A DNA stretch of 64,000 nt from an uncultured Ruminococcus sp. (GTDB taxonomy: Bacteria > Bacillota > Clostridia > Oscillospirales > Acutalibacteraceae): the NCBI GenBank assembly GCA_904393835.1, contig CAJFNC010000002.1:62001-126000 (forward strand), given 5' to 3'. The notes below the pieces were generated by a model. That model was given only the letters and a program-made list of their open reading frames with translations. It made no database searches and was not told the origin of the DNA. Shown piece by piece: positions 8,901 through 16,269 of the stretch. Made by a program: the position numbers and the translations under genes. Each line of letters begins with the position of its first letter. The first letter of the stretch is position 1.

Positions 8901-10493
8901 ACGAATCGCGTCAATAGGCGGATTTGTAACCTGAGCAAAGAGCTGTTTAAAGTAGTTGAAAAGCGGCTGCGGCTCTTTTGAAAGCACTGCAAGCGGGCTG
9001 TCGGTACCCATTGCCGCGATTGATTCGCTGCCGTTTTTAGCCATCGGCAAAATGGAGGTCATAACATCTTCGTATGTGTAGCCGAAAGCTTTCTGGAGCT
9101 TCTTTCTGTCATCTTTTGAGTGTTCCTCGACTTTTGCGTTAGGAATCTTAAGATCTTTAAGGTTAATAAGGTTGCTGTCGAGCCACTCGCCGTACGGTTG
9201 CTTTGAAGCGTAATATTCCTTGAGTTCGTCGTCGTCGATAAGTCTGCCCTTAACAGTATCAACGAGCAGCATTTTACCCGGGCGGAGTCTCTCTTTTGTA
9301 ACGATTTTTTGGGGATCAATCGGAAGAGCGCCAACCTCGGATGAAAGAATAAGGTTGCCGTTGTCGGTGATGTAATATCTTGAAGGACGAAGACCGTTTC
9401 TGTCAAGGACAGCGCCCATAATGTCACCGTCGGAGAAAAGGATTGACGCAGGACCGTCCCACGGCTCCATCATTGTGGCGTAGTACTGATAGAAGTCCTT
9501 CTTTTTCTGTGACATTGTGTTGTTGTTATCCCAAGGTTCCGGAATTGTAATCATAACGGCAAGAGGAAGCTCCATACCGCTCATTACCAAAAATTCCAGC
9601 GTGTTGTCGAGCATTGCAGAGTCTGAGCCTCCTGTATGTACAACCGGGATAACCTTATCAAGATCGCCCTTGAGGTGCTCTGAGCGCATTGTTTCTTCAC
9701 GGGCAAGCATCTTGTCGGCGTTGCCTCTGATTGTGTTGATTTCACCGTTGTGAACAATCATTCTGTTAGGATGAGCTCTCTGCCAGCTCGGATTTGTGTT
9801 AGTTGAAAATCTTGAGTGAACCATTGCGATTGCAGACTCGTAGTCCTTGTCCTGAAGATCAAGGAAAAATCTTCTTAAATCGCCTACAAGGAACATACCT
9901 TTATATACAATAGTTCTGCTTGAGAGCGATACTACATAGGTATCCTCGTTACTCTGCTCAAAAATTCGTCTTGCTACATAAAGCTTGCGGTCAAAGTCAA
10001 GACCTTTCTTGATGCCTTCGGGTCTTTTAATAAAGCACTGCATAATTGAAGGCATACAGTCAAAGGCACGTTTGCCGATAGCGGTTGTGTCAGCCGGAAC
10101 GTTTCTCCAGCCCAGAACCTCAAGCCCTTCCTTTTCGGCAATAATTTCAAACATTTTTTTAGCCTGATTGCGGGCAAGCTCATTTTGCGGGAAGAAGAAC
10201 ATACCTACTGCGTAGTCTCTTTCGCCGCCGAGTGTAATGCCGATTTCTTTTGCTGCCTTTTTGAAGAATTTGTGAGAAATCTGAAGCAGAATACCTACGC
10301 CGTCGCCTGTTTTGCCTTCGGCGTCCTTACCTGCACGGTGTTCGAGCGTCTCTACTATTGTAAGAGCGTTAGCCACGGTATCGTGAGATTTTACGCCCTT
10401 AATATTGACAACAGCGCCGATACCGCAGTTATCATGCTCGAATTTTGGAGAATAAAGTCCGTGATGAACCTGTGTATTCTCATTTTGTCCCAT
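5949..10493 (-). CDS. gltB: Glutamate synthase large subunit
   Basis: A full-length (about 1514 residues) glutamate synthase alpha subunit with glutaminase, FMN/2-oxoglutarate and beta-helix domains. The glutaminase nucleophile is the cysteine in DNCGIGAVV near residue 22, so a short propeptide is presumably removed. The FMN-domain segment KPGEGGHLPG and the 3Fe-4S motif CAMMRVCNLDTCPFG are intact. The C-terminal GXGXG-rich beta-helix (GLSGGKLIV, GATSGKAFINGVAGERF) follows. I start at the ATG (10491-10493) rather than the TTG one codon earlier. A strong promoter about 420 bases upstream predicts a long leader that contains repeat copy B. Confidence 0.96.
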   Translation of the reverse strand: MGQNENTQVHHGLYSPKFEHDNCGIGAVVNIKGVKSHDTVANALTIVETLEHRAGKDAEGKTGDGVGILLQISHKFFKKAAKEIGITLGGERDYAVGMFFFPQNELARNQAKKMFEIIAEKEGLEVLGWRNVPADTTAIGKRAFDCMPSIMQCFIKRPEGIKKGLDFDRKLYVARRIFEQSNEDTYVVSLSSRTIVYKGMFLVGDLRRFFLDLQDKDYESAIAMVHSRFSTNTNPSWQRAHPNRMIVHNGEINTIRGNADKMLAREETMRSEHLKGDLDKVIPVVHTGGSDSAMLDNTLEFLVMSGMELPLAVMITIPEPWDNNNTMSQKKKDFYQYYATMMEPWDGPASILFSDGDIMGAVLDRNGLRPSRYYITDNGNLILSSEVGALPIDPQKIVTKERLRPGKMLLVDTVKGRLIDDDELKEYYASKQPYGEWLDSNLINLKDLKIPNAKVEEHSKDDRKKLQKAFGYTYEDVMTSILPMAKNGSESIAAMGTDSPLAVLSKEPQPLFNYFKQLFAQVTNPPIDAIREEIVTSTTIYIGEDGNILEEKPDNCKVMKIHNPILTSTDILKIKNMKIKGFKVAVIPILYYKNTSLKKAIKRLFIEADKAYNDGANILILSDRGVDENHLAIPSLLAVSALHQHLVVTKKRTSLAMILESGEPREVHHFATLLGYGASAINPYLAQETIHELISDDLLDKDYYAAVDDYNSAVLHGIVKIASKMGISTIQSYQGSQIFEAIGISEDVINEYFTDTVSRIGGITLKDIENNVDRLHTSAFDPLGLNETSELESRGSHKFRSGKEEHLYNPQTIHTLQYATRTGDYNLYKKYSEMINEEMDPVNIRGLFEFNYAEKPIPIDEVESVDSIVRRFKTGAMSYGSISQEAHEALAIAMNQLHGKSNSGEGGESLERLLTKGQPVNKCSAIKQVASGRFGVTSRYLTSADEIQIKMAQGAKPGEGGHLPGKKVYPWVAKTRHSTPGVSLISPPPHHDIYSIEDLAQLIYDLKNANTDARISVKLVSECGVGTVAAGVAKAGAGVILISGYDGGTGAAPRNSIYNAGLPWELGLAEAHQTLIQNDLRNKVIIETDGKLMTGRDVAIAAILGAEEFGFATAPLVTLGCAMMRVCNLDTCPFGVATQNPELRKKFMGKPEYVVNFMRFVAQELREYMSKLGVKTVDELVGRIDLIKRKKGLTGTAAEVDLSNILNADFASEKVEYNNKNKYDFKLDKTMDEKVLLKEFKSALENGTKKTIEVNIKNTDRTFGTIFGSEITKKYYNTLEDDTFKIICNGSGGQSFGAFIPNGLTLELVGDSNDYFGKGLSGGKLIVYPPKCSTFKADENIIIGNVALYGATSGKAFINGVAGERFCVRNSGATAVVEGVGDHGCEYMTGGRVVVIGKTGKNFAAGMSGGVAYVLDENRDLYTKLNKEMVLFSEVTEKYDIIELKQLIEEHVNATGSAKGKEILDNFDEYLPKFKKIIPHDYKRMMSAIASMEEKGMSSDQARIEAFYQIIHNK

Positions 10494-10527
10494 CAATAAT
10501 CAATCCTTTCCCTTAATGAGAGCCGCA

Positions 10528-10550
10528 ACGGTTGCTGCCGTTAACCGTTA
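10528..10550. promoter_or_regulatory. Inverted repeat in the gltB leader
   Basis: AACGGTT-N9-AACCGTT (7-bp perfect arms) lies about 35 bases upstream of the gltB start. On the gltB transcript it forms a hairpin about 20 bases upstream of the ribosome site. It has no U-tract, so it is not a terminator. It could be an operator or a translational or mRNA-stability element; nothing in the sequence decides between these. Confidence 0.4.
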
Positions 10551-10712
10551 AATAATAATGTATATATAAAATACATATTGCATATAGTTATTAACATTAG
10601 CGTATTTTATAATACAAAACCCGACTCGGATTTAGGTTTATTTTTACGGCGTCGGTTTAAACGCCGCAGATGAATAAATTTGCGGTATATCTGCGATATA
10701 TACCAAATGTAA

Positions 10713-10838
10713 CAAACAGGATAATGTTCTCCGCCTTTACAGGCGGTGTCCATTATTAAAATTCAGCGGCGGGATACAATCCCTCACTGAATTTGCAGCG
10801 CAATGCGCTGCCGGCTTTGATAAAAGCAAAGCTTTGAA
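10713..10838 (-). repeat. Three-hairpin dispersed repeat, copy B (full length)
   Basis: Second full-length copy, inverted relative to copy A. It runs in the same sense as gltB and, if the promoter at 10920-10949 is right, is part of the gltB 5' UTR. Read on the minus strand it has the TTCAAAGCTTTGCTTTTATC head, hairpin 1 (GCAGCGCATTGCGCTGC), hairpin 2 (AATTCAGTG / CGCTGAATT around GGGAT-TGT-ATCCC) and hairpin 3 (ATAATG ... CCGCC-TGTAAA-GGCGG ... CATTAT). The inner part of hairpin 3 differs from copy A but still pairs. Confidence 0.85.
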
Positions 10839-10919
10839 TGTTACCGTAATCAACGCCGAATGCAAATAATTACAAAGCTCAAAAAATGACGCAAAACGGA
10901 CATAGTTACGTGTGATTGT

Positions 10920-10949
10920 ATTATATAACTATATATAGTTCTTTGTCAA
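10920..10949 (-). promoter_or_regulatory. Promoter for gltBD
   Basis: On the minus strand, TTGACA (10949-10944), an 18-base spacer and TATAAT (10925-10920) form a near-perfect sigmaA promoter. It reads toward gltB and predicts a start near 10913 and a leader of about 420 bases. No closer convincing promoter was found. Confidence 0.65.
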
Positions 10950-11113
10950 GAAAATTTGATTGGAAATTGCAGTTTTTGCAGGTGAGACTTTCATAATTCG
11001 TCATTGTTTGTATAATTTGTGCAACAGTTCACACACAAAACTTTTAAATTTGCAGGAATTTTAATAAAACTTGCATTTTTTAAAAAATTTTTTAAAATAA
11101 ATCGAGAAAAGTA

Positions 11114-11142
11114 TTGACAAATTAAAAAAATTAGAATATACT
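11114..11142 (+). promoter_or_regulatory. Promoter for glnN
   Basis: TTGACA (11114-11119), a 17-base spacer and TATACT (11137-11142). The predicted start near 11149 leaves a short leader of about 90 bases that consists almost entirely of the ANTAR-type hairpin and the terminator. Confidence 0.8.
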
Positions 11143-11155
11143 AACAGCAACGACA

Positions 11156-11171
11156 ACAGCAAGGGTGCTGT
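11156..11171 (+). promoter_or_regulatory. ANTAR-type antiterminator hairpin, glnN leader
   Basis: ACAGC-AAGGGT-GCTGT forms a 5-bp stem with a six-base loop that has A at position 1 and G at position 4, the recognition rule established for ANTAR-regulator RNA targets. Its 3' arm and loop are the 5' arm of the overlapping terminator (11161-11194), so the two structures exclude each other. An ANTAR protein is encoded 4.5 kb downstream. The usual second upstream hairpin (P1) is not visible here, because the transcript start leaves no room for it. Confidence 0.65.
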
Positions 11172-11200
11172 AGGCAATGGCTTACAGCGCCCTTTTGTCT
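11161..11200 (+). terminator. Leader terminator upstream of glnN
   Basis: AAGGGTGCTGTA pairs with TACAGCGCCCTT (12 bp, one G-U), followed by TTTTGTCTT, inside the 5' UTR about 40 bases before the glnN start. An intrinsic terminator in this position implies control by antitermination. Confidence 0.8.
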
Positions 11201-11238
11201 TAATAAAATCTTTAAAATTTGGATAGGAGAGAATCAAA

Positions 11239-13332
11239 ATGGCAAAAGTACCGGAATTGTTTGGCAGTTTGGTTTTTAATGACCAGAAAATGCAGGAAAG
11301 ACTTCCAAAGTCAACATACAAGGCTTTGAAGAAGACGATCCAGAACGGCGAACCGCTTGATTTGAGCGTTGCCAATGTTGTTGCGAACGCAATGAAAGAT
11401 TGGGCAGTTGAGATGGGGTGCACACACTACACCCACTGGTTCCAGCCTATGACAGGTATCACTGCCGAAAAGCATGACAGCTTTATCGCTCCAAACGGCG
11501 ACGGCAAAGTTATTATGGAGTTTTCGGGCAAAGAACTCGTAAAGGGCGAGCCTGACGCATCCTCATTCCCCAGCGGCGGTATCCGCGCTACATTTGAGGC
11601 AAGAGGTTACACAACATGGGATCCCACATCATATGCTTTTATTAAAGACGGCACACTTTACATCCCGACGGCATTCTGCTCATATACAGGTGAAATCCTC
11701 GACAAAAAGACTCCGTTGCTCCGTTCAATGGAAAGAATCAGTACGGAAGCTGTTAAGATTCTTCATTTGCTCGGCAAAACAGACGTAACAAGAGTTACCA
11801 CAACAGTAGGTCCCGAGCAGGAGTATTTCCTCATTGATAAGGATATGTATGACCAGAGAGAAGACCTTATCTACACAGGAAGAACACTTTTCGGCGCCAA
11901 AGCTCCCAAGGGTCAGGAACTTGATGACCATTATTTCGGCGCTATCAAAACAAGAGTTGCAGATTATATGAGAGACCTCGACGAAGAGCTTTGGAAGCTC
12001 GGCATCCTCGCTAAGACAAAGCACAATGAGGTTGCTCCTTCACAGCACGAACTCGCTCCTATTTTTTCAACAACAAATATTGCGACAGACCACAATGAGC
12101 TTACAATGGAAATTATGAAGAAAACAGCCGAGAAACACGGTTTGGTATGTCTCCTTCACGAAAAACCTTTTGCCGGTGTTAACGGTTCGGGTAAGCACAA
12201 TAACTGGTCGATTTCTACAAATACAGGCGAAAACCTCCTTGATCCCGGCAAGGAACCCGAAAAGAACACACAGTTCCTCCTTTTCCTTGCAGCTATTGTA
12301 AAGGCTGTTCACGAGTATCAGGATCTTCTCAGAATTTCAGTTGCTTCGGCAGGTAATGACCACCGTCTCGGCGCTAACGAAGCTCCGCCTGCAATTATTT
12401 CAATGTACCTTGGCGACGATCTCGGCGCTTTGGTTGATTCAATCATAAATGATAAAGAGTATGTGAGCAAAGGCAAAGTTAAGATGAAGACAGGTGTTGA
12501 GGTACTTCCTGATTTTATGAAGGATAACTCAGACAGAAACCGTACATCACCTTTTGCTTTCACAGGTAACAAGTTTGAGTTCAGAGCTCTCGGTTCTTCT
12601 CTCAACATTGCATGCCCCAACTACAACCTCAACACAATGGTTGCAGAAGAACTTTCAGAGTTCTATGAAGAGCTTAAAGACGCAACTGATATGGATTCTG
12701 CTGTTAAAGCTCTTATCAAGAAAACATTTACAGAGCATCAGGCAATTATCTTCAACGGCAACAACTATGCCGAAGAGTGGGTTGCAGAGGCAGAGAGAAG
12801 AGGACTTCTCAACCTCAAGTCACTCCCCGATGCGGTTGAACACTTCATTGACAAGAAGAATATTGACCTCTTTGTTAAGAACAAGATCTTTACAGAGGAA
12901 GAGGTTAAGGCAAGATATGAAATTGAGCTTGAAAGCTATTCAAAGCAGATTAACATTGAAGCTCTCACTATGATTGATATGGCTAAGAAGAATATCATTC
13001 CCGCTGTATCGGCATATGTAAGAGAGCTTACAGATACGGCTCTTGCCAAAAAATCACTTTCGGATGCTATTCCTACATCGGTTGAGGAAGATCTTGTAAT
13101 CAGTCTTTCCAATAAGCTTGTTTGCTTCAGTAAGAAAACAGCAGAACTTGAAGATGCTGTTATCAAAGCAGGCGATTATTCTGATGATAATCTAAAATCG
13201 GCTAAGTATTACAGAGAAGTTGTATTTGCTGCTATGCAGGAGCTCAGAGCAATCGGCGACTCTATGGAAACAGAAACCGCTTCCGAGTATTGGCCGTATC
13301 CTTCATACGGTGAAATGCTTTTCGGCGTATGA
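11239..13332 (+). CDS. glnN: Glutamine synthetase type III
   Basis: A 697-residue type III glutamine synthetase (GSIII), much longer than GSI (about 450) and typical of Bacteroidetes and ruminal clostridia. It makes glutamine from glutamate, ammonia and ATP. It shows the GSIII N-terminal signature region, the catalytic-core strands [10 protein letters not shown] and [15 protein letters not shown], and the glutamate/ammonia loop [14 protein letters not shown]. The gene is divergent from gltBD, so the GS-GOGAT pair shares one intergenic control region. Its leader carries an ANTAR-type hairpin/terminator. It is followed by amt after about 116 bases with a second such switch. Confidence 0.96.
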   Translation: MAKVPELFGSLVFNDQKMQERLPKSTYKALKKTIQNGEPLDLSVANVVANAMKDWAVEMGCTHYTHWFQPMTGITAEKHDSFIAPNGDGKVIMEFSGKELVKGEPDASSFPSGGIRATFEARGYTTWDPTSYAFIKDGTLYIPTAFCSYTGEILDKKTPLLRSMERISTEAVKILHLLGKTDVTRVTTTVGPEQEYFLIDKDMYDQREDLIYTGRTLFGAKAPKGQELDDHYFGAIKTRVADYMRDLDEELWKLGILAKTKHNEVAPSQHELAPIFSTTNIATDHNELTMEIMKKTAEKHGLVCLLHEKPFAGVNGSGKHNNWSISTNTGENLLDPGKEPEKNTQFLLFLAAIVKAVHEYQDLLRISVASAGNDHRLGANEAPPAIISMYLGDDLGALVDSIINDKEYVSKGKVKMKTGVEVLPDFMKDNSDRNRTSPFAFTGNKFEFRALGSSLNIACPNYNLNTMVAEELSEFYEELKDATDMDSAVKALIKKTFTEHQAIIFNGNNYAEEWVAEAERRGLLNLKSLPDAVEHFIDKKNIDLFVKNKIFTEEEVKARYEIELESYSKQINIEALTMIDMAKKNIIPAVSAYVRELTDTALAKKSLSDAIPTSVEEDLVISLSNKLVCFSKKTAELEDAVIKAGDYSDDNLKSAKYYREVVFAAMQELRAIGDSMETETASEYWPYPSYGEMLFGV

Positions 13333-13362
13333 TTTACTAAAACCGAATATCATTAATTGATG

Positions 13363-13376
13363 ACACAATGGTGTGT
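13363..13376 (+). promoter_or_regulatory. ANTAR-type antiterminator hairpin, amt leader
   Basis: ACAC-AATGGT-GTGT is a small stem with a six-base loop again showing A1 and G4, closely matching the glnN loop (AAGGGT versus AATGGT). The terminator that follows begins within the loop (GGTGTGTA), so the same mutually exclusive arrangement as in the glnN leader is present. The stem is only 4 bp, so this copy is weaker evidence on its own. The repetition at the next nitrogen gene is the stronger argument. Confidence 0.55.
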
Positions 13377-13425
13377 AGCTAGCAGCGGAATACTGTCCGC
13401 TCGGGTTGCACACCGTTTTTATTAT
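13370..13425 (+). terminator. Leader terminator between glnN and amt
   Basis: GGTGTGTA pairs with TGCACACC, enclosing an inner AGCGGA-ATACTG-TCCGCT hairpin, followed by GTTTTTATT. It lies between the glnN stop and the amt start and should separate the two genes unless antiterminated. Confidence 0.75.
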
Positions 13426-13448
13426 AGCTATAAAAGGGGGAGAGAACT

Positions 13449-15149
13449 ATGGCTGATTTAATTTTCGGCACGAAAGGCGTTTGGTATCTGGTCGGCGCAA
13501 TGCTTGTATTCTTTATGCAGTGCGGCTTTGCAATGGTAGAAACAGGTTTTACCAGAGCTAAAAATGCTGGCAACATTATAATGAAGAACCTGATCGATTT
13601 CTGCATTGGTACGGTAGTATTCAGTTTGCTCGGCTTTGGTCTTATGATGTCCGAAAACTACATTGCCGGTTTCATCGGTTTACCTAATCTTCAGATGTTT
13701 ACCGATTGGGCAAACTTTGACTGGAACAGCTTTGTATTCCAGCTCGTATTCTGCGCAACCGCAGCAACAATTGTTTCGGGTTCTATGGCTGAAAGAACAA
13801 AGTTCGCCGCATACTGTGTTTACAGCGCTGTTATTTCACTTGTTGTTTACCCGATTGAAGCAGGCTGGTTATGGAACGAACAGGGTTGGCTTTGTCAGCT
13901 CGGAGCAATCGATTTTGCAGGTTCAATGGTAATTCATATGGTCGGCGGTATCTCGGCTATTATCGGCGCAATGATGCTCGGACCGCGTATAGGTAAATAC
14001 AGCAAAAACGGCAAGGTAAACGCTATTCCCGGTCACAGTATCACGCTCGGCGCTCTCGGTGTATTCATTCTCTGGTTCGGATGGTACGGCTTTAACGGCG
14101 CAGCGGCTGAAGACAGCTCTCGTCTCGGTCAGATTTTGCTCACAACAACTATCGCTCCTGCAGTTGCTACGGTTACAACAATGATTTTCACTTGGGTAAA
14201 GAACGGCAAACCCGATGTTTCAATGTGTCTTAACGGTTCGCTTGCAGGTCTTGTCGCAATAACTTCAGGCTGTGCGGACGTTGACGCTATCGGATCGGCA
14301 ATTATCGGTATAGTTGCAGGTATCTTGATTGTTGTATCGGTTGAATTTGTGGATATAAAGCTCAAGATAGACGACCCGGTAGGCGCGTTCTCGGTTCACG
14401 GTGTTAACGGTATATGGGGCGGTCTTGCAGTAGGTCTTTTCGCAACGGGCAACGGTCAGGACGGCGTAAGAGGTCTTTTCTACGGCGGCGGTTTTGAACA
14501 GCTCGGCAAGCAGGCTCTTGCAATTGTAACAATCGCAGCGTGGACAGTTGTTTGTATGACAATCGCGTTCTTTTTAATCAAGAAAACAATAGGTTTGCGT
14601 GTTTCCAAGGATGAGGAAATGAAGGGCCTCGACATTTGCGAGCATGGTCTTGTAAGCGCATACGCAGACTTTATGCCAATGGGTGTTGCAACGGCTTCGC
14701 TTGACGAAACAGTTGACGTTTCGGGCAGCGTACCGGTTACAGAGGCAGTTCCCGTTCAGCTTGCCGGAGATTACGATATTGATCCCAACAAGCCTAAAAT
14801 TACAAAAATTGATATTATTCTCAAACAGTCAAAGCTTGAAGCTCTTAAAGAAGAGATGGATAAGCTCGGCATTACAGGTATGACAGTTTCACAGGTGCTC
14901 GGCTGCGGTGCTCAGAAGGGTAAGCCGGAGTATTACAGAGGTGTTGCGATTGAGAGCAACCTCTTGCCTAAGATGAAAGTCGAAATTGTAGTGTGCAAGG
15001 TTCCTGTAAAGGCAGTTGTTGACGCTGCTGTTAAGGCGCTTTACACAGGCCATATCGGCGACGGTAAAATTTTCATATTCAACGTTGAAGATGTTGTAAA
15101 GGTAAGAACCGGTGAAACGGGTTACGATGCAATGCAGGACGTTGAGTAA
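13449..15149 (+). CDS. amt: Ammonium transporter fused to a PII (GlnK) domain
   Basis: A 566-residue fusion. Residues 1 to about 400 are an Amt/Rh ammonium channel with about eleven membrane helices and the twin pore histidines (VIHMVGGISA and SVHGVNGIWGG). After a linker of about 50 residues, residues about 450-566 form a complete PII signal protein (ITGMTVSQV, a T-loop, HIGDGKIFIF, VRTGE). PII normally plugs Amt from the cytoplasm in response to 2-oxoglutarate and ATP/ADP. Here it is tethered. The T-loop reads EYYRGVAIES, so the position of the tyrosine uridylylated in enterobacteria is isoleucine. It sits between glnN and the ANTAR gene, in a nitrogen locus. Confidence 0.95.
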   Translation: MADLIFGTKGVWYLVGAMLVFFMQCGFAMVETGFTRAKNAGNIIMKNLIDFCIGTVVFSLLGFGLMMSENYIAGFIGLPNLQMFTDWANFDWNSFVFQLVFCATAATIVSGSMAERTKFAAYCVYSAVISLVVYPIEAGWLWNEQGWLCQLGAIDFAGSMVIHMVGGISAIIGAMMLGPRIGKYSKNGKVNAIPGHSITLGALGVFILWFGWYGFNGAAAEDSSRLGQILLTTTIAPAVATVTTMIFTWVKNGKPDVSMCLNGSLAGLVAITSGCADVDAIGSAIIGIVAGILIVVSVEFVDIKLKIDDPVGAFSVHGVNGIWGGLAVGLFATGNGQDGVRGLFYGGGFEQLGKQALAIVTIAAWTVVCMTIAFFLIKKTIGLRVSKDEEMKGLDICEHGLVSAYADFMPMGVATASLDETVDVSGSVPVTEAVPVQLAGDYDIDPNKPKITKIDIILKQSKLEALKEEMDKLGITGMTVSQVLGCGAQKGKPEYYRGVAIESNLLPKMKVEIVVCKVPVKAVVDAAVKALYTGHIGDGKIFIFNVEDVVKVRTGETGYDAMQDVE

Positions 15150-15187
15150 TCATAATTAATTAACCTATCCTTTTTAATTCACATAAT

Positions 15188-15236
15188 TCGAAGGACCCCG
15201 TGCGGCAATGCTGTGCGGGGTCCTTCGATTTTGTTT
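15188..15236 (+). terminator. Terminator after amt
   Basis: TCGAAGGACCCCG pairs with CGGGGTCCTTCGA (13 bp) and is followed by TTTTGTTT. Confidence 0.85.
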
Positions 15237-15649
15237 ATATACTGCTGTTGCCTGATATCGCGGTAACGCCCACTTCGGAATAGTAATACGTCGGTTTGAA
15301 GATTGGTTACGGATAAATAGGAAAAACAATGATTTTACAAAAACAGCTGTAAAAAAACCGCTTTGGCTATTACGTGTTTGCTTGGAATCTAATCGCTTGA
15401 CATTACGGTTCAATAGGGGCTATGTTATGTTTCTGTCAGGTGTAATAATATTACATATTAATTTTTAAAATTCAAAAAATATTTTATGTAAAAATGTTTA
15501 TGTGTCGATAAAAAATTTAAAAACAGTAAAAACGGTCTGAAAACTTTAATTATTCGACACAAAAATAAAAAATCTTTCTTATAATTCTTTTATGTAAATT
15601 TGAATTATTGTTAATCTTGTAAAATAATATGATGAATGAAGTGTAAGCG
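15237..15649. other. Non-coding gap upstream of the ANTAR gene
   Basis: About 410 bases, AT-rich from 15430 onward, without a credible ORF. The one structured element I see is a widely spaced inverted repeat, TGTGTCGA (15501-15508) and TCGACACA (15554-15561). The second arm contains TTCGACA, the exact reverse complement of the Spo0A box core TGTCGAA. No clear -35/-10 pair for the ANTAR gene was found. Confidence 0.4.
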
Positions 15650-15655
15650 GTGGTG

Positions 15656-16231
15656 ATGTTCTTGAAAAAAGCTTTGTTGATTTCACATTCTCAGCAAAAT
15701 GCATACTCGCTTTCCGAACTGCTGAAAACTGAAGGCTATGAGTTTATTTCAACAACCAAGACATCCAAAGATGCAAAAAAGCTTGCAGAAAACGAGGAGT
15801 TTGATCTTATCTGTATAAATGCGCCTCTTATTGAGGAAACGGGAATCGAGCTTTCCGAGTATTTCGCAAAGAAAACACGCTCCTGCGTAGTTATTATTGT
15901 GCCGCAAAAAAACGCCGACAAGGTAAGCGATTTGCTTATGGAACACGGCGTGTTGGTTATTGCCAAGCCGATAAACAAGCATCTTTTTCACCATTATTTG
16001 CAGTTTACCGAATGTTTTAAAATGCGTATGCTGCGTGTGGAGGAGGAAAATCAAAAGCTGCGCCATATGGTTGAGGATATGAAGATTATCAACCGCGCCA
16101 AGTTTTTGCTTATTACTTGTCTTAATATGTCGGAGGAACAGGCGCACCGCTATTTGGAAAAACAGGCAATGGACTTGCGTATGAGCAAAGTCCAGGTTGC
16201 CATGCAGGTTATTAAAACATACGAGAACTGA
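15656..16231 (+). CDS. ANTAR-domain RNA-binding antitermination regulator with pseudo-receiver
   Basis: A regulator of about 191 residues. The C-terminus (about 145-190) is an ANTAR three-helix domain: NRAKFLLITCLNMSEEQAH then YLEKQAMDLRMSKVQVA matches the family pattern. ANTAR proteins bind small RNA hairpins and prevent termination. The N-terminus has a receiver-like fold but lacks the phosphorylation chemistry: the acidic pair is SHS in LLISHSQQN, and the phospho-Asp position in DLICINAPL is Asn. Only the conserved Lys (IAKPI) remains. It lies between amt and carA, and its likely targets are the glnN and amt leaders. The start is uncertain (GTG 15650, GTG 15653 or ATG 15656). Confidence 0.9.
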   Translation: MFLKKALLISHSQQNAYSLSELLKTEGYEFISTTKTSKDAKKLAENEEFDLICINAPLIEETGIELSEYFAKKTRSCVVIIVPQKNADKVSDLLMEHGVLVIAKPINKHLFHHYLQFTECFKMRMLRVEEENQKLRHMVEDMKIINRAKFLLITCLNMSEEQAHRYLEKQAMDLRMSKVQVAMQVIKTYEN

Positions 16232-16269
16232 ACGAGAACAGATTTTTTATCGAAAGGAATGTATTTTTT

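Noticed and set aside
10494-10913. An ANTAR-type hairpin in the gltB leader
   Set aside because: I checked the leader for short stems with A1/G4 six-base loops next to a terminator. The nearest candidate (GGTATAT-ATCGCAG-ATATACC) has a seven-base loop and no terminator, so gltB is not claimed as a target.
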